Below, one piece after another: positions 21,533 to 63,800 of a stretch of 64,000 nucleotides of DNA. The stretch lies in contig JAPXFY010000018.1 in NCBI GenBank assembly GCA_030674185.1, positions 44,800,932 to 44,864,931 on the forward strand, in the 5' to 3' direction. Below the pieces are notes generated by a model that was given only the letters and a program-made list of their open reading frames with translations, was not told the origin of the DNA and did not search any database. Origin of the DNA: Monoplex corrugatus (Eukaryota; Mollusca; Gastropoda; Littorinimorpha; Ranellidae). Position numbers and translations under genes: made by a program. How positions within the stretch are numbered: the stretch's first letter is position 1; every line of letters begins with the position of its first letter.

Positions 21533-21709
21533 AGTGACCAGACTATTTTATGCGATGGTGAGCGAAGTGTTCGATAGATGCAGCGCGATTTGTTTGATGC
21601 CTATTGCCAGCTGCTTGCGGAAGATAACTCACTTCTCAAGTTGTGAGTTTTTGCTCCAGTGTTTTGTTCAGAGTCCAGGTCTGGCACTGACAGGAAGAAT
21701 GGGAACGAA

Positions 21710-22060
21710 TACTCACCATCATGCACCCTGCCTTGTGGCGTTGGCGATCATGCATCTATCCCTTGTCACCGCAAGGACATCTTCCACCCTCACTGTCCTC
21801 AGCCACCCTGCAAGTCCACCCTGGGTCTACCTGGTGTTCTCTTTCCTTCCAGGTGCTTTAATTCCCCCTTCTTCATAAAATGGCCTATAAATGTTGCTTG
21901 TCTTTTCCTAATCTTCCTTATCAATGATCTTCTTGTGTTGCCTCCATCAAGACTGTCTCGTTTGTTTTCTTTGCTGTCCATAAAACTCTCAACATTCTTC
22001 TTAGAAACCACATTTCGGCTGCCTCAATCTTGTTCTGGCTTTGAATGAACACCGCATTGA
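21710..22060 (-). mobile_element. 5'-truncated LINE 3' end (family L-GAT), copy 4
   Basis: The complement encodes MWFLRRMLRVLWTAKKTNE and SLIRKIRKRQATFIGHFM; a deletion shortens the KLEGKRTPGRPR region. The 3' tail is seen as CACCATCATGCACCCTGCC. Confidence 0.85.
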
Positions 22061-22229
22061 TCAATCTGCCTTTGGTTTCCATAAGTGTGTTTGAGTGTAT
22101 GTTTGGGTGGTTCAGGAGAATGGGTGCAGTTAAGTAAAAGTTGACTGAGTTTGCCGTCTGGACTCCAGTCTCTGTTTCTCTGTCCAGTTTCACATCCTAA
22201 GCAAAGGCATTCCCTATACGTACTTACAT

Positions 22230-22300
22230 ATATATATATACACACACACATACACACACACACATACACACACATACACACACACACACATACACACACA

Positions 22301-22353
<53 letters not shown>

Positions 22354-22372
22354 ATACACACACACATATATA
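22230..22372. repeat. (CA)n microsatellite
   Basis: Imperfect (CA)n preceded by (TA)n at 22227-22242. Confidence 0.95.
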
Positions 22373-22384
22373 CAGGGCTGTAGT

Positions 22385-22690
22385 CTACGCTTACTATCAT
22401 AGTAAATATATCCTGACGTCAACCAGGCCCGAGAGATACAGACACCTGCGGTGCTGGTCAGAAGATTTGAGCAACATCCTCAATGACGCATCCGTGAAGT
22501 GGATGTGACTCGACTGTGTGGTCCCAGTCTTCCCAATGAGCCTATAGCACACCCAACTCTAGGTAGGATTTGGTTAGAGCCGAAAAATGCCATAAAGATT
22601 TTTAAAGGGACTGATGGGGATTCGAACCCACGACATTCCAGTCGGTTGTCTGTTGCGCTAACCACTACACCGCAGCGACTGGTTAGTTTT
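22385..22690 (-). mobile_element. tRNA-derived SINE family S1, copy 2
   Basis: The minus strand starts with GCGGTGTAGTGGTTAGCGCA (box A) and GTGGGTTCGAATCCCC (box B), and the body matches copies at 8103, 29195 and 50570. Confidence 0.85.
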
Positions 22691-23280
22691 TGTTGTTGGT
22701 GGTGGTGGTGGTGGGTTTTTTTTTTTTGTTTGTTTGTTTTTTATGCAAGGGAGTACGGTCTTGTAACAAGGTCAAGCGGACTCTCAAAGACTATCGTTCA
22801 ATGGAATAGACAAGTGAAAAGGGGCAGGCAGGGGAAGAAGTGAACAGATAATACCACAGACTGAGCTGAAGAGAATCTGTCGTCGTCGACCTTCGTAGTT
22901 CGCTACTTTTTTAAAATTTATTATATTTCACGGTGTATGAAAAGACGATAAACTTGACGTGTGTGGTACGAAGAACGGACAGAACGAAAGTGTAAACTAA
23001 TGCGTGAACGGAATGCAAATGTGTGTGTATAAATTACATAGTAACTGCTGAAAGTAAAAAACAAAACAAAACAAAACAAAACGAAACAAAAACTAAAACC
23101 ATAAGCAACAAGTTGTGTACAAAAGTTGACCTACATTCTTTCGTTAGTGCTCATTAGCACAGCAAAACGTGTAAAACGCATTCACAGTCACGCCAAGAAC
23201 CCGTAAGGTCACGCTGCTGTTTGTCGCTGAATTAATTCTCACACACACAAACAAAAGCATAGTGGAAAATCAGAAAAAGA
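22691..23280. other. Spacer, no gene seen
   Basis: It holds a (GGT)n/poly(T) patch at 22695-22742 and an (AAAAC)n patch at 23056-23092. No coding signal. Confidence 0.55.
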
Positions 23281-23483
23281 AAGAAAGAAAAAAAAGAAAG
23301 AAAGAGAGAAAAGAAAAGACAAGGAAAAACGAATCTCTTTTCAAGTCGAGCATTCGTACATCAACAACCAAGGGACAGCAGGAAACTGTATTTTTCAGAA
23401 TCCGTAAGATCACTTTTTAACGCTCTTGAAAAAAACAGGCCAGTATGCCTCAGTGTTTGTAATATGTGTCAGTGTGCACACTC

Positions 23484-23554
<71 letters not shown>

Positions 23555-23905
23555 TGTGTGTATGTGTGTGTGTGTGTGCGTGTGCGCGCGCACGCGTGCG
23601 TGTATGTATGTATGCGTGTGTATGTGAATAGCCCGTGTGTGTTTGAATGTGTGTGTGTGTGTGTGTGTGTGTGTGGAGCGCGTGCGCGCGCGCGCGTTGT
23701 GTGTATGTGTGTGTGAATAGCCAAGATTTAGGATAAACTTCCTGGCATGTTAGACAGGAAAGTGGCAGGACAGTTGGCCTATCTACGGTTTGAAATCTAC
23801 CATCTCCACAACTGTAGGCCTATTTCTCTTTCTTTCCCAACTGGCCTTAATTTCATGTCACCACGGTTCACTAGCCTCGTTTGGTTAGTTTAAACTATGA
23901 CAGCA

Positions 23906-23972
<67 letters not shown>

Positions 23973-24127
23973 TGTGTTGGGGGGATGGGGCGCACGCGTG
24001 CGTGAGACAGAGAGAGAGAGAGAGAGACAGAGAGAGAGACAGACAGACAAACACACAGACAGATAAACACACAAACAGAGACAGATAGAGAAGAGGGAGG
24101 GAGGGAGGAGAGAGAGAGAGAGGAGAG

Positions 24128-24169
<42 letters not shown>

Positions 24170-24170
24170 T
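23281..24170. repeat. Microsatellite cluster: (GA), (GT) and (GA)n
   Basis: Purine-rich GAAA repeats at 23275-23330, (GT)n at 23485-23555 and 23650-23720 with CG-rich variants, (GT)n at 23907-23970, and (GA)n/(GACA)n at 24005-24165. Confidence 0.95.
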
Positions 24171-24305
24171 GCGTGCATCCATGTACGGGCTCAAAAAATG
24201 TATAAAAGCGTCACTAACGATCACACACAAAACACAAGAATCCTCTCACCTCTTTTTTTCATGAGCTTTGCACTGATTTACTATCTTTCTATCACTCTCT
24301 AGAAC

Positions 24306-24725
<420 letters not shown>

Positions 24726-24802
24726 GAAAGTTCAGATTTAGTGCACTTCTACCAATGTATTATCATTATATATCATGAAATTTATACAATGCATTATATA
24801 CC

Positions 24803-24994
24803 TTAACCTTTTGACTCCCGCACCCTGTCCACCAGCATCCTGCATTGCCAACCACGTTTTCAAAGCAAAAACTTGACCCTCTGATTCCTTCACCCTATCC
24901 ACCAGTTTCTGCAGGAAGCTGGTGGATAGGGTGAGGGAATCAGAGGGTTAAGTTTTTGCAGTTGGTGGATAAGGTGCAGGAGTCAAAGGGTTAA
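24803..24994. mobile_element. TTAA-type palindromic MITE, copy 2 (192 bp)
   Basis: It starts TTAACCTTTTGACTCCCG and ends CAGGAGTCAAAGGGTTAA, so its ends are inverted repeats bounded by TTAA. A second inner palindrome is centred on TTTCTGCAGGAAGCTG. TTAA target sites with CCC...GGG ends are the signature of piggyBac-type elements; no transposase is encoded. Confidence 0.85.
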
Positions 24995-25099
24995 ACGTAT
25001 TCGTTTATTGAACATAAACATAACAAACACCATTTTAGGGCAACAGTCATGTTTGAAAGACAGTATTCTAACTTTACATTTTATAGAGAAAACAAGGAA

Positions 25100-25230
<131 letters not shown>

Positions 25231-25289
25231 AGACCCTTGCGTGCAAACGGCAGCAAGTGGCTTGTTGTGTCAGTTAGTCTGACAAGAGG

Positions 25290-26070
25290 TCCAGCGTCGT
25301 AGATGGGCCTGCTGCCCCTTGGATGTTGAAGAGATGAAGTCATCGTCGTTTTGATGTTACATTGGGGGCCCTCTTGTTGTCTTTGTGTCTTCATCAGTCG
25401 TCGTTGAAGAGAAGAAGTCATCATCATTTCAATAACGATGTTACCTTGGGACGACAACACAGGCGAGGTGCATGTCCTCTCTTCGTCTTTGTGTCTTCAT
25501 CAGTTGTCGCTGAAGAAAAGTCGTCATCGTTTTGATGTTACCTTGGGACGTCAATACAGGCGAGGTGTAGGCCATCTTGTCGTCTTTGTGTCTTCATCAG
25601 TTGTCGTTGAAGAGAAGAAGTCATCATCATTTTAATAATGATGTTACCTTGGGACGACAACACAGGCAAGGTGCATGTCCTCTCTTCGTCTCAGTTGTCG
25701 CTGAAGAAAAGTCGTCATCGTTTTGATGTTACCTTGGGACATCAACACAGGCGAGGTGTAGGCCGTCTTGTCGTCTTTGTGTCTTCATCAGTTGTCGTTG
25801 AAGAGAAGAAATCATCGTCATTTCGATATTACCTTGGGAATTCAACACAGGCGAGGTGTAGGTCCTCTTTTCGTTTTCATCAGATGTCGTTGAAGAGAAG
25901 AAGTCGTTGTTTCGATGTTACCTTGGGACGTCAACACAGGCGAGGTGTAGGCCGTCTTGTCGTCTTTGTGTCTTCATCAGTTGGCGTTGAAGAAAAGAAG
26001 TCTTCATCGTTTCAGTGTTACCTTGGGATGTCAACACCAGGTGAGATGTAGGCCACTCTGTTACGTCTTT
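25290..26070. repeat. Minisatellite with a unit of about 105 bp, seven to eight copies
   Basis: Each unit has TGATGTTACCTTGGGACG, then CAACACAGGCGAGGTGTAGG, then TCTTTGTGTCTTCATCAGTT and GTCGTTGAAGAGAAGAAGTC. Open frames across it simply follow the repeat. Confidence 0.9.
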
Positions 26071-26094
26071 GTCGTCGTAGTCCCTGGCCGCTGT

Positions 26095-26445
26095 CATTCT
26101 GGAAAAAGTTTAGGTTCAGACGTTCGCCTATCAATAACTAAACTCGAGGTTCCAGGGTTCGCTCCCCGTAGAGGCCTCCACTTTTCTCATCAGTTTGATA
26201 GTCTTTCGGAAGGGGACGAAAACGAGTCGGACCCGTGTGTCTTCTGGCTCCGCTCGCTAAAGATCCCACAGCAGTTCAAAATCGTGAAGAGCAGTGCAAT
26301 GCCCGGCTGCCATGGTATAAAACATTGGAGAGATAGGTTGATTTCCCAGGTCCCTCCCCTTGAAGACCAATTAGCCTTTTTGCCTTTCTCGAGTCTTGGT
26401 AAAAAAAAAGGAATATGAATTTGAATTTGAATTTGAATCGAGGGA
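26095..26445 (+). mobile_element. Probable SINE with a (GAATTT)n tail
   Basis: A head with GGTTCCAGGGTTCGCTCCCC (box B-like) is followed by a body with CGCTCGCTAAAGATCCCAC. It ends in an A-run and three GAATTT units at 26416-26437. Confidence 0.6.
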
Positions 26446-26534
26446 GAGGGTATGGGCGCCGCCTTCGTGGAGCTGGCCCCGGAAAAAGTTGAGGTCTCTG
26501 CCACCTCACTCCCTACGATCCCAAGGTTAAGGCA

Positions 26535-26705
26535 CTATCTAGGTCGGACCCCAGGATCTGGCCAGCTCGTGGGTTTATGTACAGGCTTAAGGCTTGTGCC
26601 ATGATCACCATACACATGGCACCTGTGTCGTTAGTGCATACGGAATACATTCAGAGTGCGGAGACGTTGTCTTGAGAAACTGAAACTAAAACTGAAACTA
26701 GGAAA
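26535..26705. repeat. Dispersed repeat R2, copy 1
   Basis: GGATCTGGCCAGCTCGTGGG, GGCTTAAGGCTTGTGCCATG and TTGAGAAACTGAAACTAAAA are shared in order with 30880-31040. Identity unknown. Confidence 0.75.
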
Positions 26706-28205
26706 AGGTGTTAGTGGCATGTCGGGCTGTCTGTGGGTTTGCGGTTCCAGTCTTGTGCCTTCTGGCATATTCTCTCCATGAGGAGGTGCTCAAAATTTGT
26801 GTTTATTAGGTCTGGCTATTAGTAGTTAGGACATGCAATGTTGGTAATGTAATAATAGCGTTGTTATGTCATGCGTTATGTGTTGTGAGTGGCAATGTCT
26901 GTGTAATGTTTAACCATCCATATCACTTGGTTCTGCAGGCGGGTTAATGTTCGCCCAGTACATGTTAAGTATTGAGGGCATTTAAGAAAAATATGCTGGT
27001 TTGAAGCTAGGTGTTAGCAAATGCCTTTATACGTAAACACATATTCGCCCATGGAAGTTGTAAAACGAATTGTGTACTGCTGTGGCACCAATTTTTGCAT
27101 TCACTGCGATTGTATATATTTTGATATTTACTTGCTGAAGTACGCACTTGAATTGGAAGAGGCTATCTAAATTATGTTGGTATACACGAGTAATCGGCAA
27201 CTGATGATGTTTAACGTGTCGTTTTGGAAGCGAACTGGTGCTGTTTGGTTAGGTCCCAAAGTTTGCGCTCGTTGTGAAGGTACATATCATTAAATTCGTA
27301 TACTGAAATGCGTATGAGATCAGTAACAGGGATGATTGACTCGTTATACTGCTGTGTAAGCACCAATGTTTGTGTTCGCATCGAGCGTATAATTGTATTA
27401 TTTAGTTTACGTGCGTAACTGCGTTGGGTTTGTGAGGAAAACGTAACTCAAGTTGTTTTAATGCGTGCGCACGTGTGATAATGCTGTGTGATTGTCGACG
27501 TCGATTCAAGTTTCCGGTAAAAGTAGTTGTGTAGTTGTTTTCTTAGAACACTTTACTGTGAAATACACCAGCATGCCACAGCATTTTCATAATCATGTGC
27601 TGATATTACCTTATAAAGAAAATATTAGCCAATGGTATGTTGCAAAATTGTTGTTTTATTGTGCAATAAGTTCTGATGAGAAGGAAGTAATTTGTGTCAG
27701 ATAGGATGGCTTTTGTTGTTTTTGTTACTGAACCTGTGCTTGTGTAAATTGTTGAGGTCCATTTAGAGTTTGCTGATGTTGGATTAATATACATGGACAA
27801 AGGAGAAGACGAGATGGGACTTGCCTTGAAGGTTACATGCATCAATGGTTTATTGGAAATGGAAAATGTAGTGTAGCATCCAAGTATGCTGTAAGTCCAG
27901 TTTCCATGGCTTGACTCAGGCTTTTGAAACCTTTTCACGCTTCCAGAAAAAAACAAACTTTTCTTAATGAACTAAACTGACTAAAGCTACAATGATAAAG
28001 TAGAAGTTCCGTGTGTATATGTAGAGGGTAGGGCTTTGCTGTAATCTTCATGTGCAGCATGTCACCAGCACGAGGGATACCTGGCCTTTGCCATCCAGCT
28101 GTATCGTTTTTGAAAGGGGTACTACATCAGATCTCATGGCTAATTTGTAATTACAGTATTTGTATAGCACAAAATTTTGATAGAAATCAAATCTAAGCGC
28201 TGAAC
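26706..28205. other. Intergenic sequence, no gene seen
   Basis: About 1.5 kb of mostly unique, moderately AT-rich sequence between the two host genes. Short open frames (for example near 27492-27704) lack family resemblance or splice context and were not called. Confidence 0.5.
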
Positions 28206-28260
28206 ATACACATACACACGCATGCACACACACGCACACACACACTCACACACACACATG
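28206..28260. repeat. (CA)n microsatellite
   Basis: Short imperfect (CA)n with CACG variants. Confidence 0.9.
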
Positions 28261-29194
28261 GCTGTAAATGGGGAAAAATTATAGAGAACATATTATATAC
28301 AAATATATATTACAATGTGATTCCACACCGAGCAGAGACGGGCTGCAGAGGGGGTTGAGTGAGGTCAGGATTTTATGCAGAGGAGAAAAGGTGAGTTTTG
28401 AGAGCGGACTTGAAGGAGACAAAAGTAGGTTGCTGACGGACTGAGAGAGGAAGTTTGTTCCAGGAGAGTGGACCAGAAACAGAGAAGGTTCGTGGACCAT
28501 AGGTATTGAGCTTAGTGCGTGGAAAGCGAAGAGTCAGAGGATCGGAGGCAGGGGGGAGGGTACGTGAGGGAACACAGATCTCAAGTAGGCTTGACAGGTA
28601 ATCGGGGGCTGCGTTATTGAGGCTTTTGTAGCAGATAGTGTCTTTTGTGAAGGATGTGTGTGTTCATTTGGCTACTTATGATAGTGGTGTAAACAAATAT
28701 TGTTTGAATTAGTCGACCCACCTTCTTGAAGCTCAATTTGTTGTGAGTTGTTGTGTTTTTGTATACCAGAGTGGGGTTAGATCTTGGGAGGGTTTTAGTC
28801 TGTTTGTCTGTTCGTTTGTTTTTTTGTTGTTTCGTTCAGGTCTTAGCATGGTTCTAACAGTCTTTAGTTTTCCTTTATCGTGTTTCAAGGATATAATCAC
28901 AGTCTATCATGACCGTAACTAAACAACGAAACTGCTGTCCCCTTCAAATAATATCAAATAGCTTTCTTATCAAAACAGCTGACTTCGAAATGCAGCTATG
29001 CTGACCTTATCTGAATTGTCTCTCTTTGAAGTAAGAGAGCAGTGACAATCAGTATCTCAATCCATATGTTCTTTTTTCTTTTCTTTCTTTTTTGTTTTGT
29101 TTCAATTTCTATACCATCTTCATTGCTACAGATGATGATGAGGATTATGATCATGATGCTATGGACTTCCATCTAGGATTGAGACTGCGTGACA
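28261..29194. other. Intergenic sequence, no gene seen
   Basis: A G-rich, purine-biased block at 28320-28640 looks like an old repetitive element but has no second copy in the window. The rest is AT-rich. Confidence 0.4.
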
Positions 29195-29430
29195 GAGCTC
29201 TACTCTATGCGCTGGCCAGAATATTCGAGCAACACCCTCAGTGACGCATCTGTTAAATGGATGAGACTCGATTGTGAGGTCCCAGTCTTCCCAATGAGCC
29301 CATAACAGCTCAACTATGGGTAAAAGCCGGTTACAGCCGATGGTTGTTTAAAGGGACTGAAAGGGATTCGAACCAACAACCTTCCAGTCGGTAATTCGTC
29401 GCGCTTACCACTATACCAGGGCGACTGGTT
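29195..29430 (-). mobile_element. tRNA-derived SINE family S1, copy 3
   Basis: The minus strand begins CGCCCTGGTATAGTGGTAAG (box A) and GTTGGTTCGAATCCC (box B). The body matches the other S1 copies, for example AACACCCTCAGTGACGCATC. Confidence 0.85.
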
Positions 29431-29695
29431 TAACCCACATAGCTTTCTCAGCCACTCGCTAACCCATCTTTAGGACTGTCCCTACCAAACGTCTGTTTAA
29501 GCCAACAAGTCACATGCTTGTTTATTGAATTAGAACCAAGCATGGACACAAAGCAAAGGCGCTTAGCCAAGTGGTGACACACAATACAGTATGTGACCTA
29601 GCATAAAGGCTGATACTATGGTCGATTCTTACTGCCTAGGCAAGGCGTATACTAATATAACATTTTCGTAAGTACACAAACAATGTAAGTGAGAG
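29431..29695. other. Spacer, no gene seen
   Basis: Unique sequence downstream of the peroxidase stop codon. No convincing feature. Confidence 0.5.
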
Positions 29696-29723
29696 ATTCT
29701 CTCTCTCTCTCACACACACACAC

Positions 29724-29797
<74 letters not shown>

Positions 29798-29836
29798 TAT
29801 ATATATATACATATATATATATATTATGTATGTATG

Positions 29837-29867
<31 letters not shown>

Positions 29868-29870
29868 TAT
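29696..29870. repeat. (CT)n, (TA)n and (GTAT)n microsatellite
   Basis: CTCTCT at 29699-29710, (TA)n at 29728-29832 and TATG repeats at 29828-29866. Confidence 0.95.
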
Positions 29871-30024
29871 ACACAAAAATCACATAAAGAAAGAGGTAAA
29901 TCAGTTTCTAGAATCGTATTGCACTTTACTAATTTCAATAAATACAGATATACTGGCAATTGAAAATTAACATATTGAAAACAAAGAATTTACAGAAAGA
30001 TATTGTAAACAAAAAATATTTTCA

Positions 30025-30070
30025 CATACACATACACACAAACACAAACAAACACACACATGCACACACA

Positions 30071-30100
<30 letters not shown>
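30025..30100. repeat. (CA)n tract directly after the peroxidase stop codon
   Basis: On the gene strand the stop TAG is followed at once by (TG)n, so the microsatellite forms the start of the 3' UTR. Confidence 0.9.
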
Positions 30101-60268
<30,168 letters not shown>

Positions 60269-60382
60269 CTGCACAGGAAGTAGAATTCATTGTTCTAAAA
60301 AGACACGATGCAAGCAAATATTCTACTTATAACATCTTTGGTTGCAAGTAATAAAGATGAGGCATATTGTCACCAAGTTCAT

Positions 60383-60480
60383 AGCCCAGCCGACTACTAG
60401 AGCCATATTAGGGCTAACACCACGTCAAAAACGACAACCCAGTTAAGATAAAAGATAACAGTTAAAAACCGTGCTCGCCG
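60383..60480 (+). repeat. Dispersed repeat R1, copy 4 (5' end only)
   Basis: AGCCCAGCCGACTACTAGAG and GCCATATTAGGGCTAACACC match the start of R1; the rest is lost. Confidence 0.6.
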
Positions 60481-60659
60481 TTGACCTTGCAAGTCTAAAA
60501 TGCAGTCAAAGAAAAACAGCCGTAAAATCATATCAGGTGAAATCTACTGATCTCTTGTAAAAACTGGAAAATTGCAGGCATATTGTCAAGCGTATAAAAA
60601 AGGCAACAAAGAATAAATACACAAAACTTGGCAGAAAATTGCCAAAATAAACAACAACG

Positions 60660-60746
60660 ACAACGACAACAACAACAACAAAACAGTCAACCAACCAACC
60701 AACAAAAAACAAAACAAAAACAACACAAACAAAAAACATCAACAAC

Positions 60747-60835
<89 letters not shown>

Positions 60836-60870
60836 GACAAAACAAAAAACAACAACAACAACAAAAGACG
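60660..60870. repeat. (AAC)n and (CA)n microsatellites
   Basis: (AAC)n-like runs flank pure (CA)n at 60751-60833. Confidence 0.95.
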
Positions 60871-61237
60871 TGTCTTGTCTTATACAAAATACGTGTTCTG
60901 TTTCTATTTTTGTATATTTCCGGTATCTGCTTGCATGAACGCTGGCAGTGACTCTCATTTAGAATATTTCTAATGACTGCATTATATTACATTATTGTAC
61001 TATTACAGTATTGTACATTGTATTGCATTGTATTGGTATTACATCGTTTACGTATATGTCACGTGTTCTGTCAAATCTTTATGTTCGTCTTGTGTCTATA
61101 TTTCAGCTGTGCTCAACATTACGTTATGACAGTTGAGCATTGCTTTTTTGTTTGTTTTGTTTTTTTAAAGTCTTTTTATTGTTCATTGCTGTCTTTCCTA
61201 ATTCTTGACTAAGACCAGTTGGTTGAAAATTTTGTGG

Positions 61238-61269
<32 letters not shown>

Positions 61270-61549
61270 GTATTAAAAATGCGGTTTTTTTTGTATTAAA
61301 CATGCGTTCTGATTCCGTTTGTTTGTTTGTTTGTTTTTGTTTTTGTATATTTCTGGTTCATAGAGGCAGTATAGTCCAGTGATTTGATTGGTTTGACGTG
61401 TTTGTATTTGTGATTGCTCAGAGCTATAGAATTGTAGATACATGTACTATAGTGTCATGTCTTAATTGTCTAATTTTCACAAGAATGGAATATATCATCA
61501 GATCATCACCACCACCGCTATCATCATCATCATCATCGTCGTCATCATT
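60871..61549. other. Upstream region, no gene seen
   Basis: AT-rich, with poly(T) at 61239-61268 and (TTTG)n at 61318-61335. No convincing coding exon for the peroxidase N-terminus. Confidence 0.5.
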
Positions 61550-61736
61550 ATAATATATTTATTATATTATATTATATTATATTATATTATATTATTATAT
61601 TATATTATATTATATTATATTATATTATATTATATTATATTATATTATATCATAATATATCATAATATATTATATTAATTATATTATATTATATTATATT
61701 ATATTATATTATATTATTGTTATCATTATCTTTGTT

Positions 61737-61771
<35 letters not shown>

Positions 61772-61800
61772 TATCATCATCATTGTTATCATTAACATTA
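61550..61800. repeat. (ATATT)n and (ATC)n microsatellites
   Basis: TATAT/TATTA pentanucleotides at 61553-61715 and TCA repeats at 61738-61785. Confidence 0.95.
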
Positions 61801-61844
61801 TTGTTGTTCAAATAACATATTTTCATAACAGTCTGTAAAACAAA

Positions 61845-62222
61845 CATTCTTTCATATTTTGCTTGGTCTACTGATGTCTTCGTATTGTGTAATACAGGTC
61901 TACTAGTTTATGTATAACGTTATTTCATATTTTGCTTGGTCTACTGATGTCTTCGTATTGTGTAATACAGTCTACTAGTTTACGTATAACGTTATTTTCA
62001 TATTTTGCTTGGTCTACTGATGTCTTCGTATTGTGTAATACAGGTCTACTAGTTTACGTATAAAGTTATTTTCATATTTTGTTTGGTCTACTGATGTCTT
62101 CGTATTGTGTAATACAGGTCTACTAGTTTACGTATAACGTTATTTTCATATTTTGCTTGGTCTACTGATGTCTTCGTATTGTGTAATACAGGTCTACTAG
62201 TTTACGTATAACGTTATTTTCA
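61845..62222. repeat. 74-bp minisatellite, five units
   Basis: The unit has TCATATTTTGCTTGGTCTAC, TGATGTCTTCGTATTGTGTA, ATACAGGTCTACTAGTTTAC and GTATAACGTTATTT. Units are almost identical, so the array is recent. Confidence 0.95.
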
Positions 62223-62244
62223 TTTTGAACAACAAAAAAATCTT

Positions 62245-62415
62245 CATCGTAAGCGCGCATTAAATCTCCCCCAGCAACTGATTAGTTTCTCTGGCCAAGT
62301 TTCATCGCAAACCAGATCCACTTGCAAATTCCAAATGGGTGGCGCTCTACGGCGGCGACGCACTTTTCTTGGGTAGAGCAGTTCGAATTTCACTGCATAA
62401 ATCCATTGTGACAAA
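62245..62415. repeat. Possible SINE or dispersed repeat fragment
   Basis: The block with GGTGGCGCTCTACGGCGGCG and GGTAGAGCAGTTCGAATTTC resembles SINE bodies common in molluscs. No second copy in the window. Confidence 0.35.
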
Positions 62416-62432
62416 AGAAATACAATAAAAAG

Positions 62433-62513
62433 GGGGGGGGGGGGGCAGACAGACAGACAGAGACAGAGACAGAGAGAGACTAAGAGGAAGAGACTGAGAC
62501 AGAGACAGAGAGG

Positions 62514-62576
<63 letters not shown>

Positions 62577-62636
62577 AGAGAGAGACAGACAGAAGCAGAG
62601 AAAGACTGAGAGAGAGAGAGACAGAAACTGAGAAAG

Positions 62637-62703
<67 letters not shown>
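62433..62703. repeat. (GA)n / (GACA)n tract
   Basis: A poly(G) run at 62433-62445, then GACA and GA repeats. Confidence 0.95.
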
Positions 62704-62707
<4 letters not shown>

Positions 62708-62734
62708 ACAAGCTCGGAGAACTCAACAAGTCCC

Positions 62735-62970
62735 AGAAGCTCGATTGAGCGTCGGGTTTACATGCTTATGGTTGTGGGTTCGACTCCCGGGGTGCGCCAC
62801 ATTAAAACTGGCCTTCTCACAGTTCCATAGTAACATCATTGTTGTTCTGGTGGTGTCAGTATAGAATTAGATCAGTCCCCCTTCTCCCACTTCCCAAGGA
62901 TGGTTATCCCCGTCGGCCGTATCACCTGAAGTGGGGTGTCGACGTAAAACTGAACCAAACCAACCAAACC
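62735..62970 (+). mobile_element. tRNA-derived SINE
   Basis: TTGTGGGTTCGACTCCCGGG is a good box B; a diverged box A precedes it. The body ends in GAACCAAACCAACCAAACC, a typical SINE tail. Confidence 0.7.
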
Positions 62971-63592
62971 TCAACAAGTTAGCCAATGGTCAAGACCTTA
63001 TCAGGGCGTAGGGCTCACGTGTGGGCTTTTCGCATGTTTTGGATTGTACGTCTGTATGCATCTGGAGTTTGTTCAGATATTGGTCATTCTCCTGACGACT
63101 GGTCAGTTGGTACCACTACTTATAAAGAAGCCAATATTAAATGTTTTTTTGAAAAAAAAAATCCTACGACATTGTTATATTTTGTTTGTAAAATGTTTCA
63201 ATAATTGAAGGAACTTAAAAAAGTGTGTGTGTTTCGTATTTTTTTACTCTACAGCACTTTTTCTTGGAAAAATAGTGATTTTGTAGCTAGATTTGTGACA
63301 TGAGTTCAGACTGGTAGATCGATCTCTATTATTTCCTACATACATGACCGAAATCAATACAACCTGTTTCGACAGTGAAGAAAGAATGTAAATGTGTCTC
63401 TGACATCAATTATTACTGCATAGTATCCATGGATGATCGATATATTCTCGGAGATCGATCAGTGTCCCGAACGTTTCATACGGTGTCTTCACTGTAACGA
63501 TAACTTAAGTAAGTCGTGCCTTTAAAATAGAAGGCATTGGGATTTTCCGATGTGATTCATTAAAACACAAACATTTTTCATAATGATTCACG
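62971..63592. other. Right-end sequence, no gene seen
   Basis: AT-rich unique sequence with ATCGATC-rich patches near 63315 and 63435. Confidence 0.5.
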
Positions 63593-63800
63593 TCAATACG
63601 TGATATGAGAGAGAAGAGGAGACTGAGGAATATACACTTGATTACGAATCGTGGGCATGGTGTCTTCAAAACCATGAAACGCTCGAGACAAAAAAGGATC
63701 TATTTCGTCAACTTCCCAGCACTTTGACCGACCTTGGCGTATGAATCTCACTTTCCCTCCCTCGCAGCGGGATTTTGCACTACTACACAAAGGACATGTC
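63593..63800 (-). CDS. Possible exon of unknown protein (upstream of the peroxidase)
   Basis: The minus strand has a 69-codon open frame with balanced, non-repetitive composition, including CPLCSSAKSRCEGGKVRFIR and KCWEVDEIDPFLSRAFHGFE. Its cysteines and position upstream of exon 1 would suit a peroxidase propeptide. However, no donor of the right phase is convincing (CATG|GTTTTG is the only candidate noted) and I do not recognise a family. It could be chance. Confidence 0.25.

Noticed and set aside
25438..26051. Repeated frames with KSRHRFDVTLG motifs
   Set aside because: They arise from a tandem repeat of about 105 bp (near a multiple of three) and have no known domain.
62735..62970. Functional tRNA gene (also considered at 8103, 22690, 29430 and 51112)
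   Set aside because: Box A and B motifs are present but no cloverleaf with paired acceptor stem could be drawn, and they are followed by repeated SINE bodies.
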